Shown: positions 1 to 11,825 of the stretch, piece after piece
Layout of the letters: each line of letters opens with the position of its first letter
Position numbering within the stretch: position 1 is the stretch's first letter
Assembly: GCA_051530055.1 (NCBI GenBank)
Contig: CM121342.1
Span: forward strand, 14,384,001-14,448,000
Origin: Neoechinorhynchus agilis
Taxonomy: Eukaryota > Acanthocephala
Reading direction: 5' to 3'
DNA length: 64,000 nucleotides
The notes under the pieces: model-generated
The model's input: only the letters and a program-made list of their open reading frames with translations
Database searches by the model: none
What the model was told of the DNA's origin: nothing
Translations under genes and position numbers: made by a program

Positions 1-660
1 TAGAAGAAAGGTTCGACGTGGTGATTGTTGCTCCCGATGAGGACGCAGATCCAACGGATAATCAATTTTCGTTACGGGCCCCAATCTCGTTCAGTGCTCG
101 AAGGCGGTCGAGGAAATAAAAAAATTAATTGGAATAGATTCCGACGCCAAGAACTCAATGAAAACATCCGAAGCATTCAATCAAATCGACCGCTTATGAT
201 AAGTTAAAATAAACCAGCGCTCAACAATCATCGGTGCAAATGGAGAAGCTATAAAAGCGTTAGAGGGAAGGTTCTACGTGGTGATTGTTGTTCCCGATGA
301 AAACGCAGATCGAACGGATAATGAATTTTTCGTTAGGGACATCAATCTCTAACAGTGCTCGAAGGCGGTCGAAGAAATAAAAAAATAAATTGGAATAGAT
401 TCAGACGACGAGAACTCAATGGAAACATCCGAAGCATTCAATCAAATCGACCGCTTATGATAAGTTAAAATAAACCAGCGCTCAACAATCATCGGTACAA
501 ATGGAGAAGCTATAAAAGCGTTAGAAGAAAGGTTCGACGTGGTGATTGTTGTTCCCGATGAAAACGCAGATCCAACGGATAATCAATGTATTGTTAGGGC
601 CTCAATATCGATCCGTGCTCCAAGGCGATCGAAGAAATAAAAAATTAATTGGAATAGATT
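1..660 (+). pseudogene. Decayed tandem KH-domain repeats (about 261-bp units)
   Basis: Two and a half direct repeats of about 261 bp begin near positions 8, 268 and 530. Conceptual translation of each unit gives pieces of a KH RNA-binding domain: an IIG-x-NGEAIKALE segment carrying the GxxG-type loop, then a beta strand reading FDVVIVVPDE, then a helix reading KAVEEIKK. In no copy is the domain open in a single frame from end to end. The series therefore looks like a dead copy of a multi-KH (vigilin-like) gene. Calling it KH rests on the GxxG loop and the spacing to the following strand. The exact parent gene is inference. The array touches the window edge, so its real start is not visible. 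Confidence 0.5.
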
Positions 661-1176
661 CCGACGACACCATAATTTTTTCGTGTGCTTGTCAAATGCT
701 CCATATTCAATTTTTTTCGGACTTTAGTTAAAATCTGCATTTTTCGGTACAGCCTGATAATTCCATCGTCGTTTAACATTTCCTTTTCACATCGATCCAA
801 CGAACGTAATTTGAAGTTTTCCTTTGATGAATTGGCAAACCGCGGGTAAATACTCAAAATAATAACCAGTTGGCATAATACCCGTACATTTGTGCTCTAT
901 GCCGGTGCCGTCTTTTTCATTGCTGATTAAATTGTTGTCCCTTTAGAAAAACCAAAGCTTTCAGAAACTTGTGCCAATAATTGCAAAGTCACGTATTTAA
1001 GAAAATAGTTTAGTTGATTTTAATAACAAAATATTTTTTGAACGTGGCGTAAATGTTTGTTTAAAGCATGTAGAATTTCGAAGTATTTTCTTGAATTTAT
1101 TCGTTAATTACTTTGAAATTTCGAAAGTTGTAATTAAGTCAGATTTTTATTTTTAAGTGCAAACGAAGTATTTCAG
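661..1176. other. AT-rich spacer, nothing recognised
   Basis: Noncoding AT-rich sequence between the KH-like array and the next ORF. It ends in a tttcag acceptor directly before the ATG at 1177. Confidence 0.5.
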
Positions 1177-1632
1177 ATGTCAAATTTGAAATCTCATCGT
1201 GAATGTCTATCAACTGCTTGTCATACATTCGAACAAATAATTCAGGACAATGCTGTATTTGGAGATCTCAGGACACTGAATGCGGGAAATATTCGATATT
1301 TGGATCCTCAGGATATTGACAGAGCGGCACGCGGTGCATCAATGTGTGCATTTAGTTTAAGGAGGCTGGACGGCACAGTGCTGCCAACGTTTCACCTTTT
1401 AAAGAATGTCGACGGCACCGTAGAATCAAAGAAAATTAGGATTGCGGTACAAAGTGCGATTGAACGTTATTTGAACGGCCGTTCAGTGAATTGGAAGAGA
1501 GTTTGGAGAAGCTACAGTGTCTTTATATCTTCAACGGGACGGACAATCGACCATTCAAGACGTGTGATTTGCCGCAGCGAGGAATCAATTACCTTTGTAA
1601 GGAAAAGAAGAAAGAAGTCTTCTCAGAAATAG
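1177..1632 (+). CDS. Hypothetical basic protein, 151 aa
   Basis: An intact ATG-to-TAG ORF encodes a 151-residue protein with a strongly basic C-terminus (VRKRRKKSSQK) that looks like a nuclear-localisation or nucleic-acid-binding tail. I recognise no domain. The ATG is immediately preceded by tatttcag, a good 3' splice acceptor, so the ORF is either the second exon after a 5'-UTR intron or the target of a spliced leader. An AATAAA-like signal lies near 1696, about 60 bases after the stop. Its length, acceptor and poly(A) signal favour a real gene. No function is proposed. Confidence 0.5.
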   Translation: MSNLKSHRECLSTACHTFEQIIQDNAVFGDLRTLNAGNIRYLDPQDIDRAARGASMCAFSLRRLDGTVLPTFHLLKNVDGTVESKKIRIAVQSAIERYLNGRSVNWKRVWRSYSVFISSTGRTIDHSRRVICRSEESITFVRKRRKKSSQK

Positions 1633-1984
1633 GTACATTATGCTAGATGAAATTCTTGAATGTCGACTTGGAGACAATTATTCAACGAAATGCTAAAATA
1701 AAAAACAAAGCTTTCGTTTATTAACAGAGCCTTTTGGTGTTTTCTTGAACGAAGAGCGAATAAAATTGTTTTTATGAAGAAAATTTGGTAGATGGCATTA
1801 TTATTAAGCAAGTGATCAATAAAACGAATATTGAAAAGAGAAATACTCAGCGATAGTCTTGAACTTTTGTCCTGAAGTTAAGTTGAATATGTGGACGTTC
1901 GGTAGTTGGTCACATAAATATTCATTTTATGTATATTTATAATAAATTTAAACTCTACAAAGCCTACAAAGTCCGGTGTTGGGC

Positions 1985-2050
1985 GTCTTGTGCTATGCAA
2001 AACGGTAAAGGGTTCGATCCCCGGGTAATCGAGAACGGCACATTTGATGA
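1985..2050 (+). repeat. Possible tRNA-derived SINE remnant (B-box-like)
   Basis: GGTTCGATCCCC near 2013-2024 matches a pol III B box (GGTTCGANTCC) with a three-pair stem. I could not fold a full cloverleaf and the A box is poor. This is at best a tRNA-derived SINE fragment and could be chance. Confidence 0.2.
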
Positions 2051-2459
2051 TGAGCAACGAAGAGTTTGGAAAACTGACTGATTTACTCTGCGTTAGGTTC
2101 TGAAGAATGCGTCATATAATTGGAATATTTAACCCTCCTCTGTCAATCAATAAAGAGGTCATTGCTGTATGTTAAGTTCCATGCTTTTGGTCTATGTGAG
2201 GCTATGCCAGGGCGCATATAACTTTTTAGCATTCTGGCGGTAATTAAATTACAAATGTTGTAAAAATAAATGTAATTCCAAACATACACGAGATTGTAGA
2301 AAATCTACTATTTTTTTGGATCCAAGTTTACCCATAAATAAATTAAACTGTATAAATCGAATTGAAGCCGAAAGTCGGTCTTCGCTTGAATCCTGCAAAT
2401 ACGATATCCTCGAACTTGTGTTTTACTTATTCCAGCTTTTCTGAGCCATCACGAGTCTG

Positions 2460-3390
2460 ATCCAGTGTTCCAGCGCGGCCAAATCGGTAGAATGATACTT
2501 CTCCCAGAGGTGCGTGATGTATTAATGTTAAATCCTTCCTTGACTGTAAATCTTAGAATTTCTGACTTTATTGGCCAGTTCACGAATGTTGAGCTCTTCG
2601 AAGATATGAAACACTGCGATGGTGTTATATATAGTTATTTGGAATTGAGGATATTCTTGAGGGACTGCCGGTAAAGATAGCCGTGAGTTTTTTTCATTTT
2701 GAATTTTGAATTCATTTTTGAGTTCTAGAAATAAACATTTTCGTCGCTTCCTCTCTTCATCTACCAACTGAATTTGTCACAGAAACCCGCCTGTAACTGT
2801 AATATTTCGAACATTCGCCTGCTTTTCGATGAACGCAATGTCCACATTCTGCATTGGTTCAATCAAGTGTCTTCTTTTGGGAACTGTTTGGTCGTGCCTA
2901 CAACTATTGCTCCAACCAAGATTCCCTCAATAATGAGTTAGAGCTTCTTGTGATTATGCTCAAAAGAAAGGGCTACCGTATCTATATGATAAGAAAAGCG
3001 ACTTGCAGAGTCTTCTATGGAAGGATAGCAGTGCGCCATTTGTCGATGAAGAGTTATTCACTGCAATTCCATGCAGCGAATGCAGTAAATCCTACGTAGG
3101 CCAAACACAAATTTGGAAAAGAAGAATACAAATATGCGTTGAGGAGGGGTACCGATGCCAGTTCCGCGATACTCAACCACTTTGAGCGACCATGCAACTT
3201 TATGGACATCGAAAACGCCACTATGTTGGCGCGATTCATTCGCCAGGTTGAAGCAGTTGAATCAAATAAAGCGGACTTCAAACTGAATCTAAGTACAGCG
3301 TTAATGTAGCCGTCCCTACGTGTGGATTTTAGACCTCTCGATAAAGGCACGATATTTCGCCGAAAATGAAATATTTTAACTCTTCAGGTC
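2460..3390 (+). mobile_element. Penelope-like element fragment with GIY-YIG region
   Basis: Conceptual translation near 3055-3130 reads IPCSECSKSYVGQT, the cysteine-paired entry to the GIY-YIG endonuclease of Penelope-like retroelements. It is followed by a stretch with a conserved histidine (LNHF) and a Glu-containing strand (QVEAVES) at about 3165-3270. Upstream, 2854-3000 contains the linker type seen between RT and endonuclease (ELELLVIMLKRKGYRI). The RT core is absent, so this is an old 5'-truncated copy that is broken in several places. About 70 bases downstream, at 3335-3385, is the CTCGATAAAGGCACGATATTT terminal motif shared by many other sites in this window. Confidence 0.65.
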
Positions 3391-3545
3391 AAAAGGATGA
3401 ACACAGTTTAAAGTAGTAATAGACTTACTGATATGCTCAAGGATACCACGCCTAGATTCGCTTTCGTTCGAGACACCACATTCTGCCCTTGACGTTAACG
3501 TTCTGAGATGTATAAAGAATGCGATAAGCGGATTCGCATTCTTCG

Positions 3546-5673
3546 ATGTTGCATTCAATTCGTATAATTCTCTTCTGTCTGATACCAAGTGGACTTTTCG
3601 TCAGAAATAATTCCATGGGACTTACATGCTACCACGATCCGGTAGTGTCGGTCTCATATCCCCCTCCAGTATGCTTCAGTCGTTCGTGTGAAGGTCAACG
3701 ATTATGGGGAGACGATTGCTTTGAGGTGGACACTGATGACGGTTGTAGTCGTTGTATCTGTGAGTATCTGAACGTGAATGCAAAGCTAATTGAACATATG
3801 GAGCGAAACTGCTCGTCAAATACGCCATTATGGCAGTTGCTGACTAGTGAAAAGTACCAAGGGGATGTTAGTGTAGTCGATGTAAAGTGGATCGGATCCC
3901 ATAATTCTGCCAGTAATCAGCTCAGATTCGATTCTAGAAACATATGGAGTCGACCGTCGGTTGTTGGAAGTTCTCGGAATTGGCTTTGTCGTGCGGTGAA
4001 TACAATGGGACGGTTATCCGTCCTGAAAAAACGGGCTCAGATCGCTGCCAGGGACCAGTTCTATGATGTATGGTATCAATTGCAGATCGGTGTTCGATAC
4101 TTCGATTTTGATGTAGATCTCGATGGTGAGCAAATTAGGACGTGCCACTGCTTGTGGGGTACATTCATGACACTGGTTCGACGGGGATCAAACTAATACG
4201 TTACTTATTTTGTCTTAAATATTAGTACCTTAAACCCTTCTAGCCCTTCGGCTTAGATCACAGTATTATTCATTTTGCCGTAGTACTTTTCATTTTAAGA
4301 GAACGGTTGATTATAATTAACGCAAACGACCTTTTATTTCAGTGGTGGATTCTTTAAAAGGATGAGATAGACCATAGATGAATTAGCTTCAATGTCATCA
4401 GAAAATGTGAGTCGTAAGTTACAATTATTTCCCTCTTTCCACTATTAAACACTTTTGTTGGTTACTTCAGTGAAATGCAAAACATTAATATGCACTTACC
4501 AATATACTAACGGCCGCTCGTAAATGTAGGGTACAAGTATTATTTATATCCATTAGACAGCAAAAATTAATCATTATCGACCAGATATTCTGTTTGAGGT
4601 CGTTTTCCGAGAGATATTTTAGCTGTGTGTTTATAGCGGAAAAATCGAAGGAATTTATTAAATCAAGTGTTTTATTCACAAACACTTAAACAACAAGATC
4701 GTGGCTCCGAAATATCGGATTCAACCAAAATTCCTTCAATTTTTCTGCCATAAACAAACATGAATAATTAATTCTTCGATATTTGAGCCCGTAAATAACG
4801 AGGTAACGGGAAATAATGCAGAAACAAAGCGTCACTCTTCCGCTATCTCATCTGATGCCACAGGCGTTGAACCCAAGAAGTAAATGATTATTCCTTTTTG
4901 TAATTTAAATAAATTTTGCGTTATCGGTGCCATGATACAGACGGCTCAAAGTAGTACTTGAGCAAATCAAAGCTTTCCTTAGAATCAACCAGCGCGAGAT
5001 AGTGCTGATTAATATTGGTCAAGGTGCTAATCAAGCGAAGACTGCAGCTGCTGTAGTTAAAGAATTGGGCGAAGTATTTGGAGATTTATTGGTTCCAGTG
5101 GATTTAGAAGTTTGGCCCTACAAAATCGCCGATTTGATTGACCGTGATCACCGTGTTCTGATTATTTGGTCTTACGAGAAGTATCTGATACGCGAAAAGC
5201 GAGATTTGAGGGTAAATGTTAAAAATGGCACCTCGACAACATCTACGGCGGCGCCGACTGTTCAAGTGAACGCTACAGCAATTAGCAGTACAACAACGAA
5301 AGCAATGACGACTAAACGAAACTTTATGCATTTGGAAAAGGAAGTTTTACGGGGCAAACCATCATCCGCAATGGACATTGAAACGGTGATGCAGGATCAG
5401 ATGAAAAGTATGGAAATATTCAGACAATCTACATTTAATGTCCTTCACGTCTATAGTCGCAAATCTTTGCGGGACGGACTAACACTTTTGACGGGACTGG
5501 AAGCATATGGGGCTGATATTGTACTTCGAGATGATGATCTTAGACGTAGTCTTCTGTTTGCAAATCATATTAGTCGATTAGTCCGGAAGGCGAATGTCTA
5601 TCTTCTTAATTATGTTGACCAATACACAGTTCAATCGGCTGTTGGTTTAGCCGAACGAATGCGGGATTCCTGA
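3546..5673 (+). CDS. Secreted PI-PLC X-domain protein (PLCXD-like), copy 1
   Basis: Exon 1 (3546-4158) starts with a signal-peptide-like segment (MLHSIRIILFCLIPSGLF). A Cys-rich linker with a CICEYL motif follows, then the X domain: WIGSHNSAS carries the first catalytic His, GVRYFDFDVDL follows, and CHCLWG carries the second His. The last exon (about 4941-5673) resumes at RLKVVLEQIKAFL and includes LINIGQG and WPYKIADLI. A Ser/Thr-rich insert of about 30 residues sits near 5230-5320 (GTSTTSTAAP, SSTTTKAMTT). The intron between them (about 4159-4940) contains a PLE-type terminal repeat. The obvious donor (TGGG then gtacat) and acceptor (atacag) are one base out of phase, so a small exon is missing from this model or the copy is damaged. 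Family activity is cleavage of phosphoinositide or GPI-type head groups. The substrate here is unknown. A close paralogue lies on the opposite strand at 6033-8321. Confidence 0.75.
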
Positions 5674-6032
5674 TTGAACATGCATGTTTATTTTGCAAAT
5701 AACTTATGGGCTTTAACTCAGGAATGTCAATGTTTTTTTATAAAGCAAGTCGACAAAAAATTAAAATAGTTGCGAAAAACTAATTCTTAAAAATAAACTG
5801 CATGGCAGGGATAGTACCGTTAACGGAGATGATGTTGTCAAAAAATGATAGTATTAAGATGTTTTACGTGACGTCACTATAGAACAAATTAAAGATAGGT
5901 ACGCGGTTACAATAGGTTGCTTTCGTTGATTCATTTTAAAACCCTAATGACCACCACGCTCGAATGTCATTGTCGGTCTTGAGCAAATTGTCGCACTAAA
6001 TATGTTTTTTAAATGAGAATTAAGAAAGGACA

Positions 6033-8321
6033 TCAAAGAAATTTTGCTTTTTCTCGAAAAGCCCTATTGATATTCATCACAATCTTTTTTTTCAACTTTT
6101 TCGCCTTCATAATCGTATCTTCATTTACATGATTAAATAGGAACACATTAGCCAAAGTGAACGAACTTAAGTTCCTTTGACTTAATTCGTCCATAAAGAC
6201 CAATGATCGTTTCATAACATAGGACTGATAATGCTTTGGATTCAAAAAGACCATAAGTAAATCGAGGAGGCTCCGTTGACAGTACAAGTGAAGAAAATTT
6301 AAATATCGATATACAAAAAAATCAGCTCGTGATAACTGAAGTTCCAAAATCTCATCAACACTCCTTCTTGCATCAAATCCACCATCGCAGAATACCCCCG
6401 TCGTATGAATGTAGGGGGGGTGCAAGCTACTGAAAACTCCATGGCGATCCGCAGACACAATTAGTATTCTTCGGTTTTCTTTAATCAACTCTTTAATTTT
6501 ATAAGGCCACTTGGCCTCGTCCACAAAAATTATCAAGTCATTTAATATTGAGTATATTAGCTTTGAAACGCGTTTTGCCATTCCTGACGAGACGATTCCA
6601 TCGCTAATGCGGATTATTACAAGCTCATTCCGTCGACTTGTAATAAATTCTTTAATTTGATAAAGTAATGTCTTTAGTTCCCGTCCCCATAGAAATGAAA
6701 ATTTCAATCAGCGAGACTAAATCGATCGAAAAGGTATACTTGTACATGTAATAGAAATCATGGTAGATGCTGCTGAAAACTACCATTATCGTTTGGTAGG
6801 TTTCTATACGCTAAACCTGCCAATTAGGTCACGATCTTTGATTTTAGATGGTTTCTAAGTCAACATGTTGGGAAGGCGAAGTATAGAGTGAGTGAAAAAT
6901 TCTAACCTAAAAATTGATTGCTTCGAAAACTCTCTTGGCCTTTTCCAATACGAATCTAAGGATCACATTGGACTGATTGAAAATTTCATCTTCATTAAAC
7001 AATGTGTAATCCGGATTCGATTCCATTCATCCTTTCCGACATCCAGATCGAACACACGGACGCCTATCAAGAGTTGCTGCCATATGGTAAGCAGTTGATC
7101 GCTTGCATAAACCGAAGCCCTTTTTCGGATTAAATCATTGAAGCCCAAATTTGAAGCCAGATTACATATTGAATCGTTGTATGGATTATGAACCCCAAAG
7201 CTGTAGGATTTATTATCGTATGAATATTTGAGACGATCTGACCCAGAATTGTGTGATCCTATCCATATGATGTCAATAATCGAAGGATCTTTATCGCGTA
7301 AAGCCATCTCACTCCACATTGGATTATCAGAAACGCAGTCTACTGTCGTTAGAATGGGGTTGATTGTTACTAGTTCACATATGCATCCAGACTTGGAACG
7401 ATCAAAACAAATGCGAGAGTCACCGGTTTCTAAAGCGACCCGAATCTTAGTTTAACCTAGCAGAAATTACAAGATTTATAGAAGTCCGAATAATCACTAA
7501 TTGAAAGGCTTATCGTATACGAGAATAGCAGACTTAATCAGGTTTATAATTCAGATATATGAAAAAAATGCCAGTTAAGACGAGGAGAAGCCATAATGAA
7601 CGTATTGTAAAGATATAAGTAAAACTAATTTTTTCTAGATTACCATATCTTTTGAGTTAACTTCAGGTCTATTAGAATAAAACCTTCTCTTCTGTGTTTT
7701 AAGTGTGGCCTTTCTCACGCCTAATAATTTTCCTTTGGCACCCCGAGAAGGTGGGGGTTAACGGTGAGTTTCCTCATCCCTCCAATGATGTATTTCTTCC
7801 CATTTGGTTATGCGACATGGACGATAATGGATTTTGAACCCTCTGAAACCAAACTGGGATCAGAAGCTCAAGTCCACTTTAAGACCTCGGCACAACTACG
7901 GAATATACAAACCCTGCCGTTTTTTGATTTTTAATTTTGGGCCAATTGAATATTTTTGTTTTTTGAAGGCTGACCAGCCGGTCACTTTTATTTTGTGTTT
8001 TTAAGGGCTGATAATTTTTCCTTGGGCACACAGCCCACCGATCTGGTTCAGGGAATGAAAGTTAGCGGCTGGCCATCCTTCAAAAAATAAAAACCTTCTC
8101 TATAATAAGAAAAATAAAATACTATCTGCTGTACTGGTATCCCCTTTTCCTCGTTCCTTTTCGCATTAAAGATTCTTGTCGCCTATTAGTAGATCCTCTG
8201 AGCAATTGTCCACGTTCACATTTTTGATTACGTGATCAACCAAGCATGAGTTTGAACTGAACGCAATTTGAATCAGCACAGAAACCATTATCTTCATAGT
8301 GGTATTCGAGACGTGCTTCAT
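6033..8321 (-). CDS. Secreted PI-PLC X-domain protein (PLCXD-like), copy 2
   Basis: This is a paralogue of the upstream plus-strand gene, arranged tail to tail with it. The middle exon (about 7445-6990) encodes a CICELV motif equivalent to CICEYL of copy 1, then WIGSHNSGSDRL with the first catalytic His, then GVRVFDLDV and ITHCL with the second. The last exon (about 6707-6033) begins near LWGRELKTLLYQIKEF and contains WPYKIKELI. A likely first exon starts at ATG 8321 and encodes a hydrophobic leader (MKIMVSVLIQIAFSSNS). The donor after it is not certain. As in copy 1, the join after the second His could not be placed with clean GT-AG phase. There is no Ser/Thr-rich insert. The gene was probably made by local inverted duplication, and the copies have diverged well beyond recent-duplicate levels. 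Confidence 0.65.
7945..8095. repeat. Short inverted-repeat element (MITE-like)
   Basis: A segment reading TTTTTGAAGGCTGACCAGCC near 7960 is matched in reverse complement by GGCTGGCCATCCTTCAAAAA near 8070. A related string (TTTTGAAGATTGGCCAGCCG) is found at 17612-17632 beside a PLE fragment. No coding sequence is seen. Confidence 0.4.
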
Positions 8322-8576
8322 CGTGAACCTCCCCGACTAATGTTTCGCTCGGTGAGCTTTTATGGTGTATACGTGCACTTGGAACTCTAAGTTCTCAATT
8401 CACAAAGGGTTCGTTTGGTTACACTAACATTTTTGTGAGACAATGTTTAAGGATGTGTGTATGTGGATTATCTTTTCCGTAAATGACGACTTCAGGGATC
8501 GTTACAATTATCTCTTCGTGGTGTGCAAAGACGTTGATCACGACGCCTCTACACTCATGAACACTTCGCAGTTACC

Positions 8577-8795
8577 ATGGAAATTGCGACCTTTTATTGC
8601 CAAATCCACTTTGTGGATATGGATTTGATTGCAACTGTCACTTGCCTATCCATCGTTATTATAACAGCATTCATTTTCCTCATTTGTGTCTCTGTTAAAA
8701 AGAAAAGAAATCAAAGGCAATTTTTAAACAATGGCGAACAGGAAAAGGAGTCAGCAACGAGGATGGATGTTAACGAATACACATTATCCATATAA
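8577..8795 (+). CDS. Possible small single-pass membrane protein or exon
   Basis: The open frame includes one clear transmembrane helix (LIATVTCLSIVIITAFIFLI) followed by a basic stop-transfer KKKRNQR and a short acidic and polar tail. An internal ATG at 8619 would give a 58-residue protein with the helix at its N-terminus. It may instead be one exon of a receptor-like gene whose next exon is at 9237-9577. I found no confident donor that joins them. Confidence 0.3.
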   Translation: MEIATFYCQIHFVDMDLIATVTCLSIVIITAFIFLICVSVKKKRNQRQFLNNGEQEKESATRMDVNEYTLSI

Positions 8796-9236
8796 TCAGG
8801 CTCTGTGTCGGGAACACTCATGTCGTCTGCTTTCCTGGTAATAACATTCTAAGCACATAACGTTCACTGGTTAAAAAATCGTCCCAATCCCACTTTTATT
8901 ACTCTAAAAATGTCGGCTATGTTAAAAAAGAGGCTTCAACAGTGTTCAATATGGCAATTTTGCCTCTAGTTATAAATCTTAAACCTTTCGATTTTTCAGT
9001 TTTGTAATCGTACTGTCGCTCAATACAAAGGTTTTTGTCTAAAAAATGCTCTTGTCAGCACACTTGACCTAGGAAAAATATAATCTAAGGCAGCTTCTAG
9101 GCAAACAAGTAGCGATTGGCAATAGAAAATCCTTTTGTGCATCCCTCGCGCCGTATTCCCAGAAATCAACATCAACTGCACCCTCTAAGTCGTAAGGCGT
9201 AGTTGCACTTTGTAATCTGTGTGTTTTAAATTTTAG

Positions 9237-9577
9237 GAGGTACGTTGAACAGAGCTTCAGCTAAATCTTTGGCTAGAAGGAACACAAATCCATACAAAAC
9301 CTTCTTTACACACTCGTCAAACATCCATTCACAGTACGTAAAATCGACTCCAAATCGAAAAGTACCCGATATAAACGATATGAGCGATCGACCGATGGGA
9401 AACAAAGCCGATTCAGCATTATTCGATTCTCCAGTCGATCCTATTGGTCAATCCTTGACTAATACTTTAGATAAAGACCATCGGCACGTTTCATTAAAGT
9501 CGAACGTGGTTCCATCAGCAAATCATAATAATTTAAAAGCCGTTCAATTCTATCAGCGACATACATTTTCTGAATAA
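9237..9577 (+). CDS. Possible C-terminal exon, polar low-complexity protein
   Basis: An exon-like ORF of about 110 codons starts after a good acceptor (aaattttag) and ends in TAA at 9577, followed by AATAAATAA. The peptide is polar, rich in Asn, Ser, Asp and His, and has no recognised domain. It could be the cytoplasmic tail exon of the membrane segment at 8577-8795, which is inference from position only. Confidence 0.3.
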
Positions 9578-9589
9578 ATAACTACTTAC

Positions 9590-11825
9590 TTTCTTGAGTA
9601 CTAAGTAGACTGAAATCATGTTTCAATATGACTAATTCGAGGCTCTCTTTCATGCTCCTAATCTAAACGAAAAAATTCACGGTAATTTTTTACCTGAGGA
9701 AAAACAACCAAACGTCTTTTAACATCACCGTTTTGGTGTCCTATCCACTCGTTTTCAAGGGTGCAAACATTTCTCCGTGAATTCGTTGTGAGTGTGCCAC
9801 GCGCTCATTTCCTTTTAAAAGAACCAATCATTCATCACTCACGTATCCCGGCAACCTTTACTCCTTTTCCGCAAATCCAGCGATGGTTCGAAGGCAGAAA
9901 AAAATTCGTATGAGCAGCTAGTTATACTGCGTCCAAGTAAATAAAACGTACACTTGAGTGATCCTAAAAATGATTTTCACAATTAATTTTTAGCTTAATG
10001 TATTTCCCCGGAAACTTTATAAAAGGGTATATCAGGAGCGAAAACAATGAGCGTAAAACAAAACTTGAATTATGCCACATTAGTCTAAAACGAAACATCG
10101 GGCTAAGAGTTTGCCTTTTATCACACTTCCTGCGTCCGAAATCAGCTTAGCAAGTTTGGTAGCTTGTAAAAACGCATCAGTCTTCCATTTTCGTTTTCTT
10201 TGACACTGATTAGTCACCATTTCCTGCTTCAAGGGAAATCCGCCCTAAGATCTCTTGTCAAACACCTAATGAACAAAACACTTCTATAGTCTTGGCTCCA
10301 TTTCAGTGTTCTAAAATCCATCTAAGTAAACCAAAAAGTCAGCGAGTTTCTGCGAATCTTCTGGACCATACTGTAATTTGTATGCAAGTTCCCTTCTTGT
10401 TTTTGCACATGATTTTATCATGAAGATTAAAATTCACAAAATCAGGCGGGACTACGGGTCACATTTTTTAAAGCGTTTTATAAGCACTAGAAGCGTTGGA
10501 AGTCCTTCCTTAATAGTTTAATGATTAAGATAAGACTCATTTCGGCAATGAGGGTCATCAGTAGTCTTCCAAATTCACGTAGGGCTGTATTTTAAGGACA
10601 GTTGAAGTAGCCTATAACGAAAGCTAGACATCACATTTTTTTAACTCGGATATTAATTGTCGAGATAAATCGTAAATTAAATGTAAAATTTAGTATATAG
10701 CCAGCGTTTAAAAGATTTCGGTGTCTCGTCTGTTAGCATTATACTTACACAAGATTTGGCGGTCCAACTAACTGCGTTGTTCATGGAAAAGTACACATTT
10801 TCCGTTTTCGGTTACGTGGTCCGTCGTTTCATTGAAAAGTAGTAAGCAGTTAACCAAAGGCCAAAATAACAGCTAAATTCATTTGATAAGAGAAGGCAAG
10901 CAACTTATTTCGTTTTTAATGTTCGGATCAAGGTCCATTCGATTAGAAGGGGGTGAAAAAATCCAATTGTTCCAAAGAGTTTCATGTCGGTGCAAAGTTC
11001 AATTTCATTGGCGAACTCTACGATTTCAAGCTCACGACTGGAACTTAACGAACCTTTCCTTTTCGTTTGTGGCCAAACCACAATGCGAACACGAGCTACC
11101 AACCTTTAAGATCGAGTTTTTCCACTTTAATAGATATAAACGAAATGTTCTCCGGAACACGCTTTGCACTCGGCTCTTTCCTACGAATCCGAATGCATCA
11201 GCTCCTTTAGTGAATTCATTTAAACGTTCTGCGTTCTCGTGACATTACGAGAAAGCGGAGCCACCCGGGTTATTCCCGTCTCCCCGCGTTCTATACGTTC
11301 TTCGAGCGCATTTGAATTGAGTCATTGACAAAGAAGCGGGAGGGTAGTGTTCCAAAATTGACGCTAGCGCTAAATGCACAAACCATGGACTCGACCGTAG
11401 TCAATGAGCGGTGAACATTGACCCATTCGATCCGGTACCGTGAAGATCTCTAACAAATTGTAGCCAATTCTAAACGGAGTCGTCGCAGACTTTACCTGAA
11501 CGAATAGTCACCTTGACTGGAGCAAGAAAGAGAATGCGTTCATCCTTGCTGTCTACCATGTCAACTGTCTCCCCGCCGACTGCCATTTCCTTGAGTTTTT
11601 CCACAACTGTCTCGCAAAACCCTTTCCATCTCTAAATATCGCACCCATCTCCCTAAATGTTCACCATCATCATCATCGTCAACAACAACGATATGTAAAA
11701 ACACGCGTGCACGAAAACACCCCGACCCTATTGCGCAAGACATCGATTGATCAGTTTTGTGCGTCATCGCCAATCCACACTCCCGTTACCCGTCTCTTCT
11801 CCCATCTACCTTTTCCGATCACCAA
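9590..11825. other. Gene-poor spacer upstream of PCBP
   Basis: About 2.2 kb without a supported gene. An unsupported ORF at 10883-11242 lacks an ATG start, homology and splice context. The stretch 11500-11825 is CT-rich and probably 5' UTR or promoter DNA of the PCBP gene. Confidence 0.4.

Noticed and set aside
1985-2050. tRNA gene
   Set aside because: Only the B box fits. No acceptor, D or anticodon stems could be paired, so it is kept only as a weak SINE-like note.
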